A stretch of 8,864 nt of DNA from Achromobacter sp. (lineage in GTDB: Bacteria; Pseudomonadota; Gammaproteobacteria; Burkholderiales; Burkholderiaceae_B), in the NCBI GenBank assembly GCA_003454835.1, contig DMTA01000106.1, positions 1 to 8,864 of the forward strand, given 5' to 3'. A model generated the notes under the pieces. That model saw only the letters and a program-made list of their open reading frames with translations, searched no databases and was not told the origin of the DNA. Both the position numbers and the translations under genes were made by a program. Positions 1 to 7,541 of this stretch are shown piece by piece (position 1 is the stretch's first letter; each line of letters starts with the position of its first letter).

Positions 1-338
1 AAGCCGGGATCGCCGGAAATGAACAGTAGCGGTGGTGCATCCGGCAGTTCAGCCAGCAAGGCGGGGTAGTTCGGGTCGTCCCAGCAGAGCAGATGCCGGT
101 CCGGCTGCTCCATCCAGGCAAGGGCGGCACTGGCACGCTCGCGGATGTCGGCGCTGCGTCGTGGCTCGGCACAACTGGCCGGCAATCCCAGCGACCGCCA
201 GGCACTGGCCGGCGCGCTCAACGCCGACGCGGCATCGGGAAAGGCGCTCAGCAACTTGCGCAGGCGGCGTGGGCCGAGTTCGGGCAATAGATGCAGACGC
301 AGCCGGGCTTCCAGCTCGGCAGGGGAAATGGCAGGCAT
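1..338 (-). CDS. dprA: DNA-processing protein DprA, N-terminal part (cut by window edge)
   Basis: DprA loads RecA onto incoming single-stranded DNA during natural transformation. Reading the minus strand from the ATG at 338 gives 112 open codons to the window edge with no stop. The protein begins MPAISPAELEARLRLHLLPE, followed by a GPRRLRKLL segment (residues 22-30) typical of the helical N-terminal domain. It ends with YPALLAELPDAPPLLFISGD (91-110), the hallmark entry into the DprA Rossmann fold, where families usually read YP..L..I.D.P..L...G. The catalytic-fold GSR motif lies beyond the edge. The start is supported by AAGGAG at 347-352 on the minus strand, 8 bases upstream. It lies downstream of the LysM gene on the same strand, an order I recall from Pseudomonas (PA0020-PA0021), but a terminator sits between them. 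Family assignment is firm; full length cannot be judged. Confidence 0.9.
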   Translation of the reverse strand, partial: MPAISPAELEARLRLHLLPELGPRRLRKLLSAFPDAASALSAPASAWRSLGLPASCAEPRRSADIRERASAALAWMEQPDRHLLCWDDPNYPALLAELPDAPPLLFISGDPG

Positions 339-360
339 GGCGAACACTCCTTGTCTCTTT

Positions 361-380
361 GCACCGCATCCGTGCGGTGC
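361..380. repeat. Perfect 8-bp inverted repeat in the dprA leader
   Basis: GCACCGCA (361-368) and TGCGGTGC (373-380) are exact reverse complements around a 4-base loop TCCG. No T-run follows on either strand, so it is not a standard intrinsic terminator. On the minus strand it sits between the LysM-gene terminator (393-416) and the dprA ribosome binding site (347-352), so it would form a stable hairpin in the dprA 5' leader. It could be a regulatory hairpin, an RNA-stability element or a protein site; nothing decides between these. Confidence 0.5.
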
Positions 381-392
381 TGTCGCAGCATG

Positions 393-416
393 AAAAAGCC
401 CCGCATTCGCAGGGCT
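393..416 (-). terminator. Intrinsic terminator after the LysM gene
   Basis: Read on the minus strand, AGCCCTGC (416-409), loop GAAT, GCGGGGCT (404-397) forms an 8-bp stem with one G-U pair, directly followed by a run of T (397-393). It starts 9 bases after the LysM stop codon. This is a textbook Rho-independent terminator and implies that most LysM transcripts end before dprA, so dprA would need read-through or its own promoter. Confidence 0.85.
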
Positions 417-424
417 CTCTTGTT

Positions 425-1450
425 TCAGGGGTTACGGACCTTGTCGCTCACCGCCAGTGAGCGGGTGGCCTGCAGTATCAGGCCGTAGCTGAGCTTGTCG
501 TATGTGCGGAACACCATCAGCAGGCCGGAACGCTCGTCCGGAATCTTCACGTTCTCACCCGTCACGCGGTCACGTACGGTTTCGCCGGTCTTGTAGACTG
601 CCAGCACGTTGCCGTCCTTCAGGCCGTCGCGAGCGCCCTTGTTCAGGGTGACCACGTCAAACTGGCCGATCTGGGTAACGCCGCGCGGTACATCGAGAAT
701 CACACCGTCCACCTCCGTCTCAGGCGAGCTGGGCATGAACGTCGAGTTGACCGCACGCTCCTCGCTGGGGAACAGACGATCGCCGATGCGCGCTTCCTGG
801 GTGGTACGGGTCAGGTGCATGGTGGCGATGTCGCCTTCAACCTCGACGATGTCCACGGTGCCGATGTCATCGGCGTTGATACCGAGAAATTCGCCGGTTT
901 CCGGATCGACGTAGGTCTTGCCCTGGCGGAAGATGCCGTACGCCGGCATGTCTTCTTCGAAACTGCCGCGGCCGTAGATGCGGTCGCCCGCGCCGCTGAC
1001 CACCCGCTCGGCGTTGCCGGCGACGATGTAGGGCGCACCCTGGAACTGCTCGGCGGTGTCGATGATGCGGTTGCTCAGCAGGAAGCTGTTGATCGCTTCC
1101 AGCGGAATGGTCGGGATCGCTTCGGCCATCGGCGTGGTGCGAACGGTCGGCGACAGTTTGATGGTGCCGCGCGAGGCGCCGCGGTCGAGCACCAGACGCG
1201 GCTGGCCGTCGACGTAGACCAGACTCAGGGTGTCACCGGGATAGATCAGATGAGGGTTGGCAATCTGCGGGTTGGCATGCCACAGCTCCGGCCATTTCCA
1301 TGGCTCGCGGAGGAAGCGGCCGGAAATGTCCCAGAGTGTGTCGCCCTTCACCACCGTATAACGCTCCGGATGGTTGTCCTTGAGCTGCACCGCGGCCTGG
1401 GCGAGCCCGCCGACGGCCACCAGCAGCAGGGCGAGTAGTGATTTCCTCAT
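425..1450 (-). CDS. tsaP: Secreted LysM-domain protein, TsaP-like
   Basis: This is a 341-residue exported peptidoglycan-binding protein. Residues 1-20 (MRKSLLALLLVAVGGLAQAA) form a Sec signal peptide with cleavage near AQA|A or AA|V. A single LysM domain follows (about 30-77: YTVVKGDTLWDISGRFL..., ending NPHLIYPGDTLSL). The rest has no catalytic motif that I recognise; about 255-290 (TQIGQFDVVTLNKGARDG) resembles the FlgT-C-like part of TsaP, the LysM protein linked to the type IV pilus secretin. The Pseudomonas homologue at this locus is PA0020. The ATG at 1450 was chosen over one 30 bases upstream because it places the signal peptide at the N-terminus and has AAAGGGA about 8 bases before it. 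It lies upstream of dprA and diverges from def. LysM and export are clear; a pilus role is inference from the family. Confidence 0.88.
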   Translation of the reverse strand: MRKSLLALLLVAVGGLAQAAVQLKDNHPERYTVVKGDTLWDISGRFLREPWKWPELWHANPQIANPHLIYPGDTLSLVYVDGQPRLVLDRGASRGTIKLSPTVRTTPMAEAIPTIPLEAINSFLLSNRIIDTAEQFQGAPYIVAGNAERVVSGAGDRIYGRGSFEEDMPAYGIFRQGKTYVDPETGEFLGINADDIGTVDIVEVEGDIATMHLTRTTQEARIGDRLFPSEERAVNSTFMPSSPETEVDGVILDVPRGVTQIGQFDVVTLNKGARDGLKDGNVLAVYKTGETVRDRVTGENVKIPDERSGLLMVFRTYDKLSYGLILQATRSLAVSDKVRNP

Positions 1451-1598
1451 GTGGTGAATCCCTTTATTATGTGCCTTCACGTAAAGCGCCCTAGCGCCGC
1501 GGAACCCTTTTGGATCGCGGCATTAAGCCGTTTTCCATGCTGCTCGGCATCTTAGCAGCGGCTTTTGACTTTATTCCATAAGTGCATCACAAACGCAT
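1451..1598. promoter_or_regulatory. Divergent intergenic spacer between the LysM gene and def
   Basis: This 148-base gap separates two genes transcribed away from each other, so promoters for both should lie here. It is more AT-rich near def. A TTGACT at 1565-1570 is a plausible -35 for def, but no good -10 follows at 16-18 bases. On the minus strand a CATAAT-like hexamer lies close to the LysM ribosome binding site without a convincing -35. The promoter role rests on gene arrangement; the exact boxes are not identified. Confidence 0.45.
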
Positions 1599-2105
1599 AT
1601 GGCCATTCTGAACATCCTTGAATTTCCCGATCCGCGGCTGCGCACCATCGCCAAACCGGTGGATGTGGTCGATGACGAGATCCGTCAGCTGATCGACGAC
1701 ATGTTCGAGACCATGTACGAGGCTCCAGGCATCGGCCTGGCCGCGACGCAGGTCAATGTGCACAAGCGCGTGGTGGTGATGGACCTGTCCGAAGACCGGT
1801 CCGAGCCGCGAGTCTTCATCAATCCCGAATTCGAATCGCTGACCGACGAGATGGACCAGTACCAGGAAGGCTGCCTGTCGGTACCGGGCTTCTACGAGAA
1901 CGTCGACCGTCCGCAGAAAGTGCGGATCAAGGCGCTGGATCGTGACGGCAAACCCTACGAGATGGTCGCCGAAGGCCTGCTCGCGGTGTGCATCCAGCAC
2001 GAATGCGATCACCTCAACGGCAAACTGTTTGTCGACTATCTCTCCAGCCTCAAGCGCGACCGGATCAAGAAGAAGCTGGAAAAGATCCATCGCCAGCAGG
2101 CTTGA
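1599..2105 (+). CDS. def: Peptide deformylase
   Basis: Peptide deformylase removes the N-formyl group from nascent proteins at the ribosome, using a bound metal, usually Fe(II). All three family motifs are present in the 168-residue product: GIGLAATQ (44-51), EGCLSVPG (90-97) and HECDH (134-138). The metal ligands are C92, H134 and H138, and E135 is the catalytic acid/base. Length matches the E. coli enzyme (about 169 residues). The lysine-rich C-terminal helix (about 149-165) is typical of the Gram-negative type I enzyme. The ATG gives the canonical [15 protein letters not shown] start, although I see no strong Shine-Dalgarno sequence before it. It is the first gene of the plus-strand set and is followed by an intrinsic terminator before fmt, its usual functional partner. 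Confidence 0.97.
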   Translation: MAILNILEFPDPRLRTIAKPVDVVDDEIRQLIDDMFETMYEAPGIGLAATQVNVHKRVVVMDLSEDRSEPRVFINPEFESLTDEMDQYQEGCLSVPGFYENVDRPQKVRIKALDRDGKPYEMVAEGLLAVCIQHECDHLNGKLFVDYLSSLKRDRIKKKLEKIHRQQA

Positions 2106-2121
2106 TCATTCCCGAATCCCG

Positions 2122-2146
2122 AAGGCTTGCTACGCAAGCCTTTTTT
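2122..2146 (+). terminator. Intrinsic terminator between def and fmt
   Basis: AAGGCTTGC (2122-2130) and GCAAGCCTT (2134-2142) pair perfectly around the 3-base loop TAC, and the stem runs into six T residues (2141-2146). It begins 17 bases after the def stop and ends 14 bases before the fmt ATG. It is a strong Rho-independent terminator by form, so fmt-rsmB expression would depend on read-through or on a promoter inside def. Confidence 0.87.
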
Positions 2147-2160
2147 GTTAGCGAGCCCTC

Positions 2161-3105
2161 ATGACCCAGCCCTTGCGCATCGTTTTCGCCGGCACCCCGG
2201 AATTCGCCGCTCAGCATCTGCAAGCCCTGCTCGACGCGGGCAAATCGATCGTTGCCGTCTACACCCAGCCGGATCGCCCCGCAGGCCGCGGCCAGAAGCT
2301 GATGCCCAGCCCGGTCAAGCAGCTCGCCGTGCAGCACGACATTCCGGTATTCCAGCCGCAGACGCTGCGTGACCCGGCGGCGCAGACGGAATTGGCGGAC
2401 CTGCAGGCGGACCTGATGGTGGTGGTCGCCTACGGCCTGATCCTGCCGCAGGCGGTGCTCGACCTGCCGCGCCTGGGCTGCATCAACAGCCATGCCTCGC
2501 TGTTGCCGCGCTGGCGTGGTGCCGCGCCGATCCAACGTGCGATCGAAGCCGGTGACAGCGAATCCGGCGTCACCGTGATGCAGATGGAAGCGGGCCTGGA
2601 CACCGGTCCGATGCTGCTCAAGGTCAGCACGCCGATCACTGACGACGACACCGGCGGCACGCTGCACGACCGTCTCGCCATTCTCGGCGCGCAGGCGGTG
2701 GTGCAGGCGATCGACGCCCTGGCCGACGGCGCGCTGACAGGGGATGTGCAGGACGATAGCCTCGCCACCTATGCGCACAAGCTGAGCAAGGACGAGGCGC
2801 GCATCGACTGGACTCGCCCGGCCGTCGAGCTGGAGCGGCTGATCCGTGCCTTCAACCCCTGGCCGATCTGCCACAGCACGCTGAATGGCGAAACGCTGAA
2901 GATTCACGCGGCACGCCTCGGCGAAGGCCAGGGCGAGCCCGGACGCATTCTCGAAGCGAGCAAGGAAGGGCTGACCGTTGCCTGCGGTGAAGGCGCATTG
3001 TCGCTGACTCGTCTGCAACTGCCCGGCGGCAAGTCGCTTGGCTTCGGCGACCTGTACAACAGCCGCCGCGAGCAGTTCGCTCCTGGCCTGGTGCTCGGTC
3101 AATGA
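2161..3105 (+). CDS. fmt: Methionyl-tRNA formyltransferase
   Basis: Fmt transfers a formyl group from 10-formyl-tetrahydrofolate to Met-tRNAfMet in the cytosol, making the initiator tRNA. The 314-residue product has the expected two domains. The N-terminal Rossmann-like catalytic domain begins [13 protein letters not shown] (5-17) and carries the folate-binding signature [15 protein letters not shown] (111-125). By alignment in mind with E. coli, N109, H111 and D147 are the catalytic residues. The C-terminal tRNA-binding domain starts near 207 ([12 protein letters not shown]) and contains the conserved IRAFNPWP segment (about 228-235). Length is that of the E. coli enzyme (315). The Shine-Dalgarno region is weak (GCGAG about 5 bases upstream). 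The stop codon overlaps the rsmB start as ATGA, so the two are probably translationally coupled. Confidence 0.97.
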   Translation: MTQPLRIVFAGTPEFAAQHLQALLDAGKSIVAVYTQPDRPAGRGQKLMPSPVKQLAVQHDIPVFQPQTLRDPAAQTELADLQADLMVVVAYGLILPQAVLDLPRLGCINSHASLLPRWRGAAPIQRAIEAGDSESGVTVMQMEAGLDTGPMLLKVSTPITDDDTGGTLHDRLAILGAQAVVQAIDALADGALTGDVQDDSLATYAHKLSKDEARIDWTRPAVELERLIRAFNPWPICHSTLNGETLKIHAARLGEGQGEPGRILEASKEGLTVACGEGALSLTRLQLPGGKSLGFGDLYNSRREQFAPGLVLGQ

Positions 3106-4424
3106 ACCCGCGCCTGGCCGCAGCCCGTGCGCTGAGTGTCGTGCTCTCGGGCAAGGCCTCGCTGGGCAGCAGCCTGCCCGAGGTACTCGGCAAGGTGGAC
3201 GCGCGCGACCGCGGCCTGACCCAGGACCTGGCCTTCGGCACCGCGCGCTGGCATCCGCGCCTGGTAGGTTTGGCCGACAAGCTGCTGCAGAAGCCATTCA
3301 AGGCTGCCGATCGCGATGTCGAAGCCCTTCTGCTGGTCGGTCTGTATCAGCTGTTCCATACCCGCATCCCGGCCCATGCCGCCATCGGCGAAACCGTCGG
3401 CTGCGTCGACAAGCTGAAGAAGCCCTGGGCCAAGGGCCTGCTCAACGCTGTGTTGCGACGCGCCCAGCGTGAGGGCGAAGCGCTGCTGACCGAGCTGGAA
3501 CACGACCCGGTGATTCGCGTTGCCCATCCGCGCTGGCTGCAGAAGGCGCTCAAGGCGCATTGGCCCGAACATTGGGAAGCCATCTGCGCGGCCAATAATG
3601 CCCATCCGCCGATGATGTTGCGGGTCAATCGCCGCCAGGTCAGCCGCGACGCCTATCTGGCTGAGTTGCAGGCCGCTGGAATCGACGCCCATCTGTGCGA
3701 GTTCAGCGAGGACGGCATTCGCCTGGTTGCGCCGTGCGACGTGCATCAGCTGCCGGGCTTTGCCGAAGGACGGGTCAGCGTGCAGGACGAGGCCGCACAG
3801 CTGGCCGCCTCGCTGCTCGACCTGGCGCCGGGACAGCGCGTGCTGGACGCCTGTTGCGCACCGGGTGGCAAGACCTGTCACCTGCTCGAACGCGAGCCGC
3901 AATTGGCCGGGCTGATTGCGCTGGATCTGGAACCCAAGCGTCTGGTGCGCGTTCGGGAAAACCTCGAGCGTCTGCATTTACAGGCCGAACTGGTCGCTGA
4001 CGACGCCCGCGCCACCGAGCGCTGGTGGGACGGCAAGCCGTTCCAGCCAATCCTGCTCGACGCACCCTGTTCGGCCACCGGCGTGATCCGCCGCCATCCG
4101 GACATCAAGCTGACGCGCCAGGCCGATGACATCGCCCCCCTTGCCGCGCTGCAGGGCGAGATGCTCGATGCGCTGTGGCCGACCCTGGACGTCGGCGGCA
4201 TCCTGCTCTATGCCACCTGCTCGGTGCTGCCGACCGAGAACCGCGAGGTGATCGGCGCCTTCCTCGAACGCACGCCCGGCGCGCGCGAATTGGACCTCCC
4301 GGGCGGCTTCGGCCTGCAGCAGCCGCATGGTCGCCAGCTGCTGCCGCAGGAGAGCGGCCACGACGGCTTCTACTATGCCAAGTTGATCAAGATCGCGGCG
4401 CAGCCACGTGGTGTCAGTGGGTGA
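3102..4424 (+). CDS. rsmB: 16S rRNA (cytosine-967-C5)-methyltransferase
   Basis: RsmB (Sun/Fmu) methylates C967 of 16S rRNA using S-adenosylmethionine. The 440-residue product has a NusB-like RNA-binding domain at about 1-130 ([17 protein letters not shown] at 34-50), a linker, and a Rossmann methyltransferase domain from about 165. The SAM loop [10 protein letters not shown] is at 249-258. The two conserved cysteines of the m5C family are present: DAPCSATG (C323) and ATCSV (C373); in this family the TC-motif cysteine is the nucleophile and the PC-motif cysteine aids product release. E. coli RsmB is 429 residues, so this is full length. It overlaps fmt by 4 bases and has no separate ribosome binding site of note. 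trkA follows after 75 bases. The fmt-rsmB-trkA order is widespread in Gammaproteobacteria. Confidence 0.96.
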   Translation: MNPRLAAARALSVVLSGKASLGSSLPEVLGKVDARDRGLTQDLAFGTARWHPRLVGLADKLLQKPFKAADRDVEALLLVGLYQLFHTRIPAHAAIGETVGCVDKLKKPWAKGLLNAVLRRAQREGEALLTELEHDPVIRVAHPRWLQKALKAHWPEHWEAICAANNAHPPMMLRVNRRQVSRDAYLAELQAAGIDAHLCEFSEDGIRLVAPCDVHQLPGFAEGRVSVQDEAAQLAASLLDLAPGQRVLDACCAPGGKTCHLLEREPQLAGLIALDLEPKRLVRVRENLERLHLQAELVADDARATERWWDGKPFQPILLDAPCSATGVIRRHPDIKLTRQADDIAPLAALQGEMLDALWPTLDVGGILLYATCSVLPTENREVIGAFLERTPGARELDLPGGFGLQQPHGRQLLPQESGHDGFYYAKLIKIAAQPRGVSG

Positions 4425-4487
4425 GTCGAAATCCCGGCGCAGTGCGCGCGGGCCCAACATGGAAGCGGCGGCAAACATCCGCCTTTC

Positions 4488-4492
4488 AGGAG
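4488..4492 (+). promoter_or_regulatory. Ribosome binding site deciding the GTG start of trkA
   Basis: AGGAG at 4488-4492 is 7 bases before the GTG at 4500. No ATG at the right place would give the conserved [12 protein letters not shown] start, so the GTG start is well supported. A short imperfect hairpin (GGCGG 4467-4471 with CCGCC 4479-4483, then TTT) lies just upstream and is too weak to call a terminator. Confidence 0.8.
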
Positions 4493-4499
4493 TGATCGC

Positions 4500-5873
4500 G
4501 TGAAGATCATCATTCTCGGCGCCGGCCAGGTCGGCGGTACCCTCGCCGAACACCTCGCCAGCGAAGCCAACGACATCACCGTGGTCGACACCGACGGCGA
4601 CCGCCTGCGCGATCTCGGCGATCGCCTGGACATCCGCACCATCCAGGGCCGCGGCTCGTTTCCGACGGTGCTGCGCCAGGCTGGGGCCGACGACGCCGAC
4701 ATGCTGGTGGCGGTGACCAACAGCGACGAGACCAACATGGTCGCCTGCCAGGTCGCCTACACCCTGTTCCATACGCCGACCAAGATCGCCCGCGTGCGCG
4801 AAGCGGCCTACCTGGTGCGCTCCGGTCTGTTCGCCAACGAGGCGATCCCGGTCGACGTGCTGATCAGCCCGGAACAGGTGGTCACCAACTACATCAAGCG
4901 CCTGATCGAACATCCCGGCTCGCTGCAGGTAATCGACTTCGCCGAAGGCAAGGCGCAGCTGGTGGCGGTGCGCGCCTACTACGGCGGTCCGCTGGTCGGC
5001 CAGGAGCTGCGCCAGCTGCGCCGCCACATGCCCAACGTCGATACCCGCGTGGCCGCCATCTTCCGGCGCAACCAGGCCATCCTGCCCCGTGGCGACACGG
5101 TGATCGAGGCCGATGACGAGGTTTTCTTCATCGCCGCCAGGGGCCATATCCGCGCGGTGATGAGCGAAATGCGCCGGCTCGACGAGAACTACAAGCGCAT
5201 CGTCATCGCCGGTGGCGGCCACATCGGCGAGCGGCTGGCCGAAGCGATCGAGAGCCGTTACCAGGTGAAGATCATCGAGATGAACCCGGCGCGCTGTCGC
5301 TACCTGTCGGACACGCTGGACAGCACGATCATCCTGCAGGGCAGCGCTTCCGACCGCGACCTGCTGGTCGAGGAGAACATCAGCGAGGCGGACGTGTTCC
5401 TCGCGCTGACCAACGACGACGAGGCCAACATCATGTCGTCGCTGCTGGCCAAGCGGCTGGGCGCGCGCAAGGTGATCGCCCTGATCAACCGCCACGCGTA
5501 CGGCGAACTCATGCAGGGAAGCCACATCGACATCGCCGTGTCGCCGTCGCAGGCGACCATGAGCGAACTGCTGCGCCACGTGCGCCGCGGCGACGTGGTG
5601 GCCGTCCACCGGCTGCGCCAGGGCGTGGCCGAGGCGCTGGAGGCCATTGCCCACGGTGACCGTTCCACGTCCAAGGTGGTGGGCCGCGCGGTGGGCAAGA
5701 TCAGCCTGCCCAAGGGCGCCAGCATCGGCGCGCTGGTGCGCGGCGAGGAAATCATCCTGCCGGACGCCGACACCGTGATCGAAACCGACGACCACGTCAT
5801 CGTCTTCGTGCCCTCGCGCCAGCAGATGCCGCGCGTGGAAAAGCTGTTTCAGGTTTCGGCGTCGTTTTTCTGA
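4500..5873 (+). CDS. trkA: Trk potassium uptake protein TrkA (apparent mosaic)
   Basis: TrkA is the cytosolic peripheral subunit that binds NAD(H)/nucleotides and gates the TrkH potassium pore. The 457-residue product is full length (E. coli 458) with two tandem RCK halves. The first nucleotide fold has GAGQVG (7-12) and acidic D30; its RCK-C part covers about 143-227. The second fold has GGGHIG (238-243) and E260; its RCK-C part covers about 371-455. Start is GTG with AGGAG 7 bases upstream. Residues 1 to about 300 look like Pseudomonas TrkA as I remember it. From about 326 ([15 protein letters not shown]) to the end it departs from the Pseudomonas version and looks betaproteobacterial, with the conserved [20 protein letters not shown] (305-324) between. 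The frame is intact across the switch. Function is certain; whether this gene exists as one unit in one organism is doubtful. Confidence 0.93.
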   Translation: MKIIILGAGQVGGTLAEHLASEANDITVVDTDGDRLRDLGDRLDIRTIQGRGSFPTVLRQAGADDADMLVAVTNSDETNMVACQVAYTLFHTPTKIARVREAAYLVRSGLFANEAIPVDVLISPEQVVTNYIKRLIEHPGSLQVIDFAEGKAQLVAVRAYYGGPLVGQELRQLRRHMPNVDTRVAAIFRRNQAILPRGDTVIEADDEVFFIAARGHIRAVMSEMRRLDENYKRIVIAGGGHIGERLAEAIESRYQVKIIEMNPARCRYLSDTLDSTIILQGSASDRDLLVEENISEADVFLALTNDDEANIMSSLLAKRLGARKVIALINRHAYGELMQGSHIDIAVSPSQATMSELLRHVRRGDVVAVHRLRQGVAEALEAIAHGDRSTSKVVGRAVGKISLPKGASIGALVRGEEIILPDADTVIETDDHVIVFVPSRQQMPRVEKLFQVSASFF

Positions 5874-5900
5874 TGCGCCCCCCCGTTCACCTCTTGCGTG

Positions 5901-5914
5901 GGCCGCGCGCGGCC
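5901..5914. repeat. 14-bp perfect GC palindrome between trkA and trkH
   Basis: GGCCGCGCGCGGCC is its own reverse complement. It lies in the 53-base trkA-trkH gap, 12 bases before the trkH ATG, and would cover or adjoin the weak trkH ribosome binding region (GGATAAG). No T-run follows. In GC-rich DNA such runs of G and C can arise by chance, so a regulatory role is only possible. Confidence 0.4.
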
Positions 5915-5926
5915 GGATAAGCCTCC

Positions 5927-7396
5927 ATGAAGCGCGTCCTGGCCACTCTGTACATCCTGGGCCTCACCATGGTGATGTTCGCCCTCACCATGCTGATTCC
6001 GCTGTTCATCGCCTATGTGGGGGGCGACGCGGCGCGCGACGCCTTCCGAGACGGCTTCCTGATCTCTGTCGGCATTGGCGGCGGCCTGGCCGCGCTGACC
6101 CGGCGCAACCGCAGCGAATTGCGGGCGCGTGACGGCTTCGTGCTGGTGTCGGCGGTCTGGGCGGGCCTGCCGCTGCTGGCGGCCATTCCGCTGCTGCTGT
6201 ACTTCCATGGCGCCGGACTGCCGCTGTCCTTCACGGGCGCCTATTTCGAGGCGATGTCCGGTCTGACCACGACCGGCGCCACGGTCCTGACCAACCTGGA
6301 CACGCTGCCGCCGTCGATCAATCTATGGCGGGCGACGCTGATCTGGATCGGCGGCATGGGCATCCTGGTGCTGGCGGTGGCCATTCTTCCGCTGCTGGGT
6401 GTCGGCGGCCATCAGGTGGTCCGGGCGGAAACGCCGGGGCCGATGAAGGACGAGCGGCTGACGCCCCGCATCGCCAGCACTGCCAAGGCCCTGTACGCGG
6501 TCTATTTCGTGTTCTCCATCCTCTGCTTCATTGCGTACCGGCTGGCCGGGCTGTCGTGGTTCGAGGCGTGGTGCCACATGGCGACCACCATGGGGCTGGG
6601 CGGGTTCTCCACCTGGGACGACGGCTTCGCGCACTTTGACTCCGTCGCCGTCGAAATGGTGGCGATGGTGTTCATGCTGATCGCCGGGATCAACTTCGCG
6701 ACGCATTTCAACGCTTTCCGCCAGCGCAGTCCGCGCGCCTACTGGCGCTGCCCGGAGGCCATTCCCTACCTGGTCGTGGTGCTGGGGGTCGGGCTGGTCA
6801 TCTCGGTGTACCTGTTCATCAAGGACGTCTACACCGATCCCCTGGAAGCGCTGCGCTACGGGATGTTCAACACCATCTCCATGGCCACCACCACCGGCTA
6901 TGCCAACACCGATTTCGCGCAGTGGCCGCTGTTTGCGCCGCTGACGATGCTGCTGCTCTCGGGCTTTGCAACGTCGGCGGGGTCGACCGGGGGCGGCATC
7001 AAGATGATCCGCGCCATCCTGCTGATCAAGCAGGCCCGCAATGAGCTGGTGACCATGCTGCACCCGCATGCCGTCAGCCCGGTCCGGATCAACGGCCGGG
7101 CGGTGGAAACGCGCACCATGTCGTCCGTGCTGGCGTTCATGCTGTTCTACGGCCTGTCCATTGCCGTGTTCACCAGCCTGCTGCTGCTGTCGGGCCTGGA
7201 CCCGATCACGGCGTTCTCGGCCGTGTTCGCCAGCGTGAACAACACGGGGCCGGGCCTGGGTCCGGTCGGTCCCATGGGCTCTTTCGCGGTGCTGTCGGAT
7301 TTCCAGATCTGGGTCTGCACTTTTGCCATGCTGATCGGCCGCCTTGAGCTGCTGACGGTGCTGGTGCTCTTCACGCCGATCTTCTGGCGCAAATAG
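5927..7396 (+). CDS. trkH: Trk potassium uptake protein TrkH
   Basis: TrkH is the inner-membrane K+-translocating subunit of the Trk system. The 489-residue product (E. coli 483) is strongly hydrophobic with about ten membrane helices (clear ones near 5-30, 71-92, 134-158, 187-206, 279-298, 398-421, 462-485). All four pore loops are visible: TTTGAT (114-119), TMGLGG (221-226), TTTGYA (321-326) and NTGPGL (439-444), giving filter glycines G117, G223, G324 and G441. The gating loop AGSTGGGIKMIR (351-362) and the conserved GRLE arginine (R468) are intact. It follows trkA by 53 bases and may be cotranscribed. Pseudomonas, as I recall, keeps trkH away from trkA, whereas Vibrio and several Betaproteobacteria keep them adjacent. 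I counted 12 GGG glycine codons here, far more than in fmt or def. The sequence style suggests Bordetella/Achromobacter. Confidence 0.96.
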   Translation: MKRVLATLYILGLTMVMFALTMLIPLFIAYVGGDAARDAFRDGFLISVGIGGGLAALTRRNRSELRARDGFVLVSAVWAGLPLLAAIPLLLYFHGAGLPLSFTGAYFEAMSGLTTTGATVLTNLDTLPPSINLWRATLIWIGGMGILVLAVAILPLLGVGGHQVVRAETPGPMKDERLTPRIASTAKALYAVYFVFSILCFIAYRLAGLSWFEAWCHMATTMGLGGFSTWDDGFAHFDSVAVEMVAMVFMLIAGINFATHFNAFRQRSPRAYWRCPEAIPYLVVVLGVGLVISVYLFIKDVYTDPLEALRYGMFNTISMATTTGYANTDFAQWPLFAPLTMLLLSGFATSAGSTGGGIKMIRAILLIKQARNELVTMLHPHAVSPVRINGRAVETRTMSSVLAFMLFYGLSIAVFTSLLLLSGLDPITAFSAVFASVNNTGPGLGPVGPMGSFAVLSDFQIWVCTFAMLIGRLELLTVLVLFTPIFWRK

Positions 7397-7421
7397 GCCC
7401 CGCCAAGCCCTGGATTCGTAA

Positions 7422-7447
7422 GGGATAACCCTAATAAGGGTTATCCC
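7422..7447. terminator. 10-bp perfect inverted repeat after trkH, possible terminator
   Basis: GGGATAACCC (7422-7431) and GGGTTATCCC (7438-7447) are exact reverse complements around the loop TAATAA, 25 bases after the trkH stop. Position fits a transcript-end hairpin, but no T-run follows on the plus strand, so termination would not be classically intrinsic. AAGGGAT (7420-7426) can also pair with ATCCCTT (7448-7454), giving an alternative, longer-looped fold. Confidence 0.5.
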
Positions 7448-7521
7448 ATCCCTTCTGGACATCCCCGTCTTTTCTGGCTTCGCGTCGCGCGATCCCCCAC
7501 GACCCGCGCCAATCCTGGGCG

Positions 7522-7541
7522 GTAAGCGCTTGCTTACTTTT
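7522..7541. repeat. Inverted repeat with LacI-type core upstream of the ligase gene
   Basis: GTAAGC (7522-7527) and GCTTAC (7532-7537) pair around GCTT and are followed by TTTT (7538-7541), which resembles a weak plus-strand terminator. The nested AAGCGCTT (7524-7531) is itself a palindrome and fits the AANCGNTT core known for LacI/GalR-family operators. The two readings cannot be separated from sequence alone. Confidence 0.4.

Noticed and set aside
1518..1534. CGGC-ATTAA-GCCG followed by TTTT in the LysM-def spacer as a terminator
   Set aside because: Only a 4-bp stem, and no gene ends there on the plus strand.
2065..3297. 410-codon minus-strand open frame opposite fmt
   Set aside because: Antisense to fmt with low-complexity, Arg/Gln/Ala-rich translation and no recognisable domain; a codon-bias shadow.
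4467..4486. GGCGG/CCGCC hairpin with TTT between rsmB and trkA as a terminator
   Set aside because: Short 5-bp stem, 7-base loop and only three T residues; too weak to call.
3978..5795. 605-codon open frame on the minus strand, opposite rsmB and trkA
   Set aside because: It lies fully antisense to two well-recognised genes. Its translation is His/Asp/Gln/Arg-rich without any domain I recognise, as expected from GC-rich codon-bias shadows.
6323..7462. 379-codon minus-strand open frame opposite trkH
   Set aside because: Rich in His, Gln, Arg and Asp, antisense to the hydrophobic codons of trkH; no domain.
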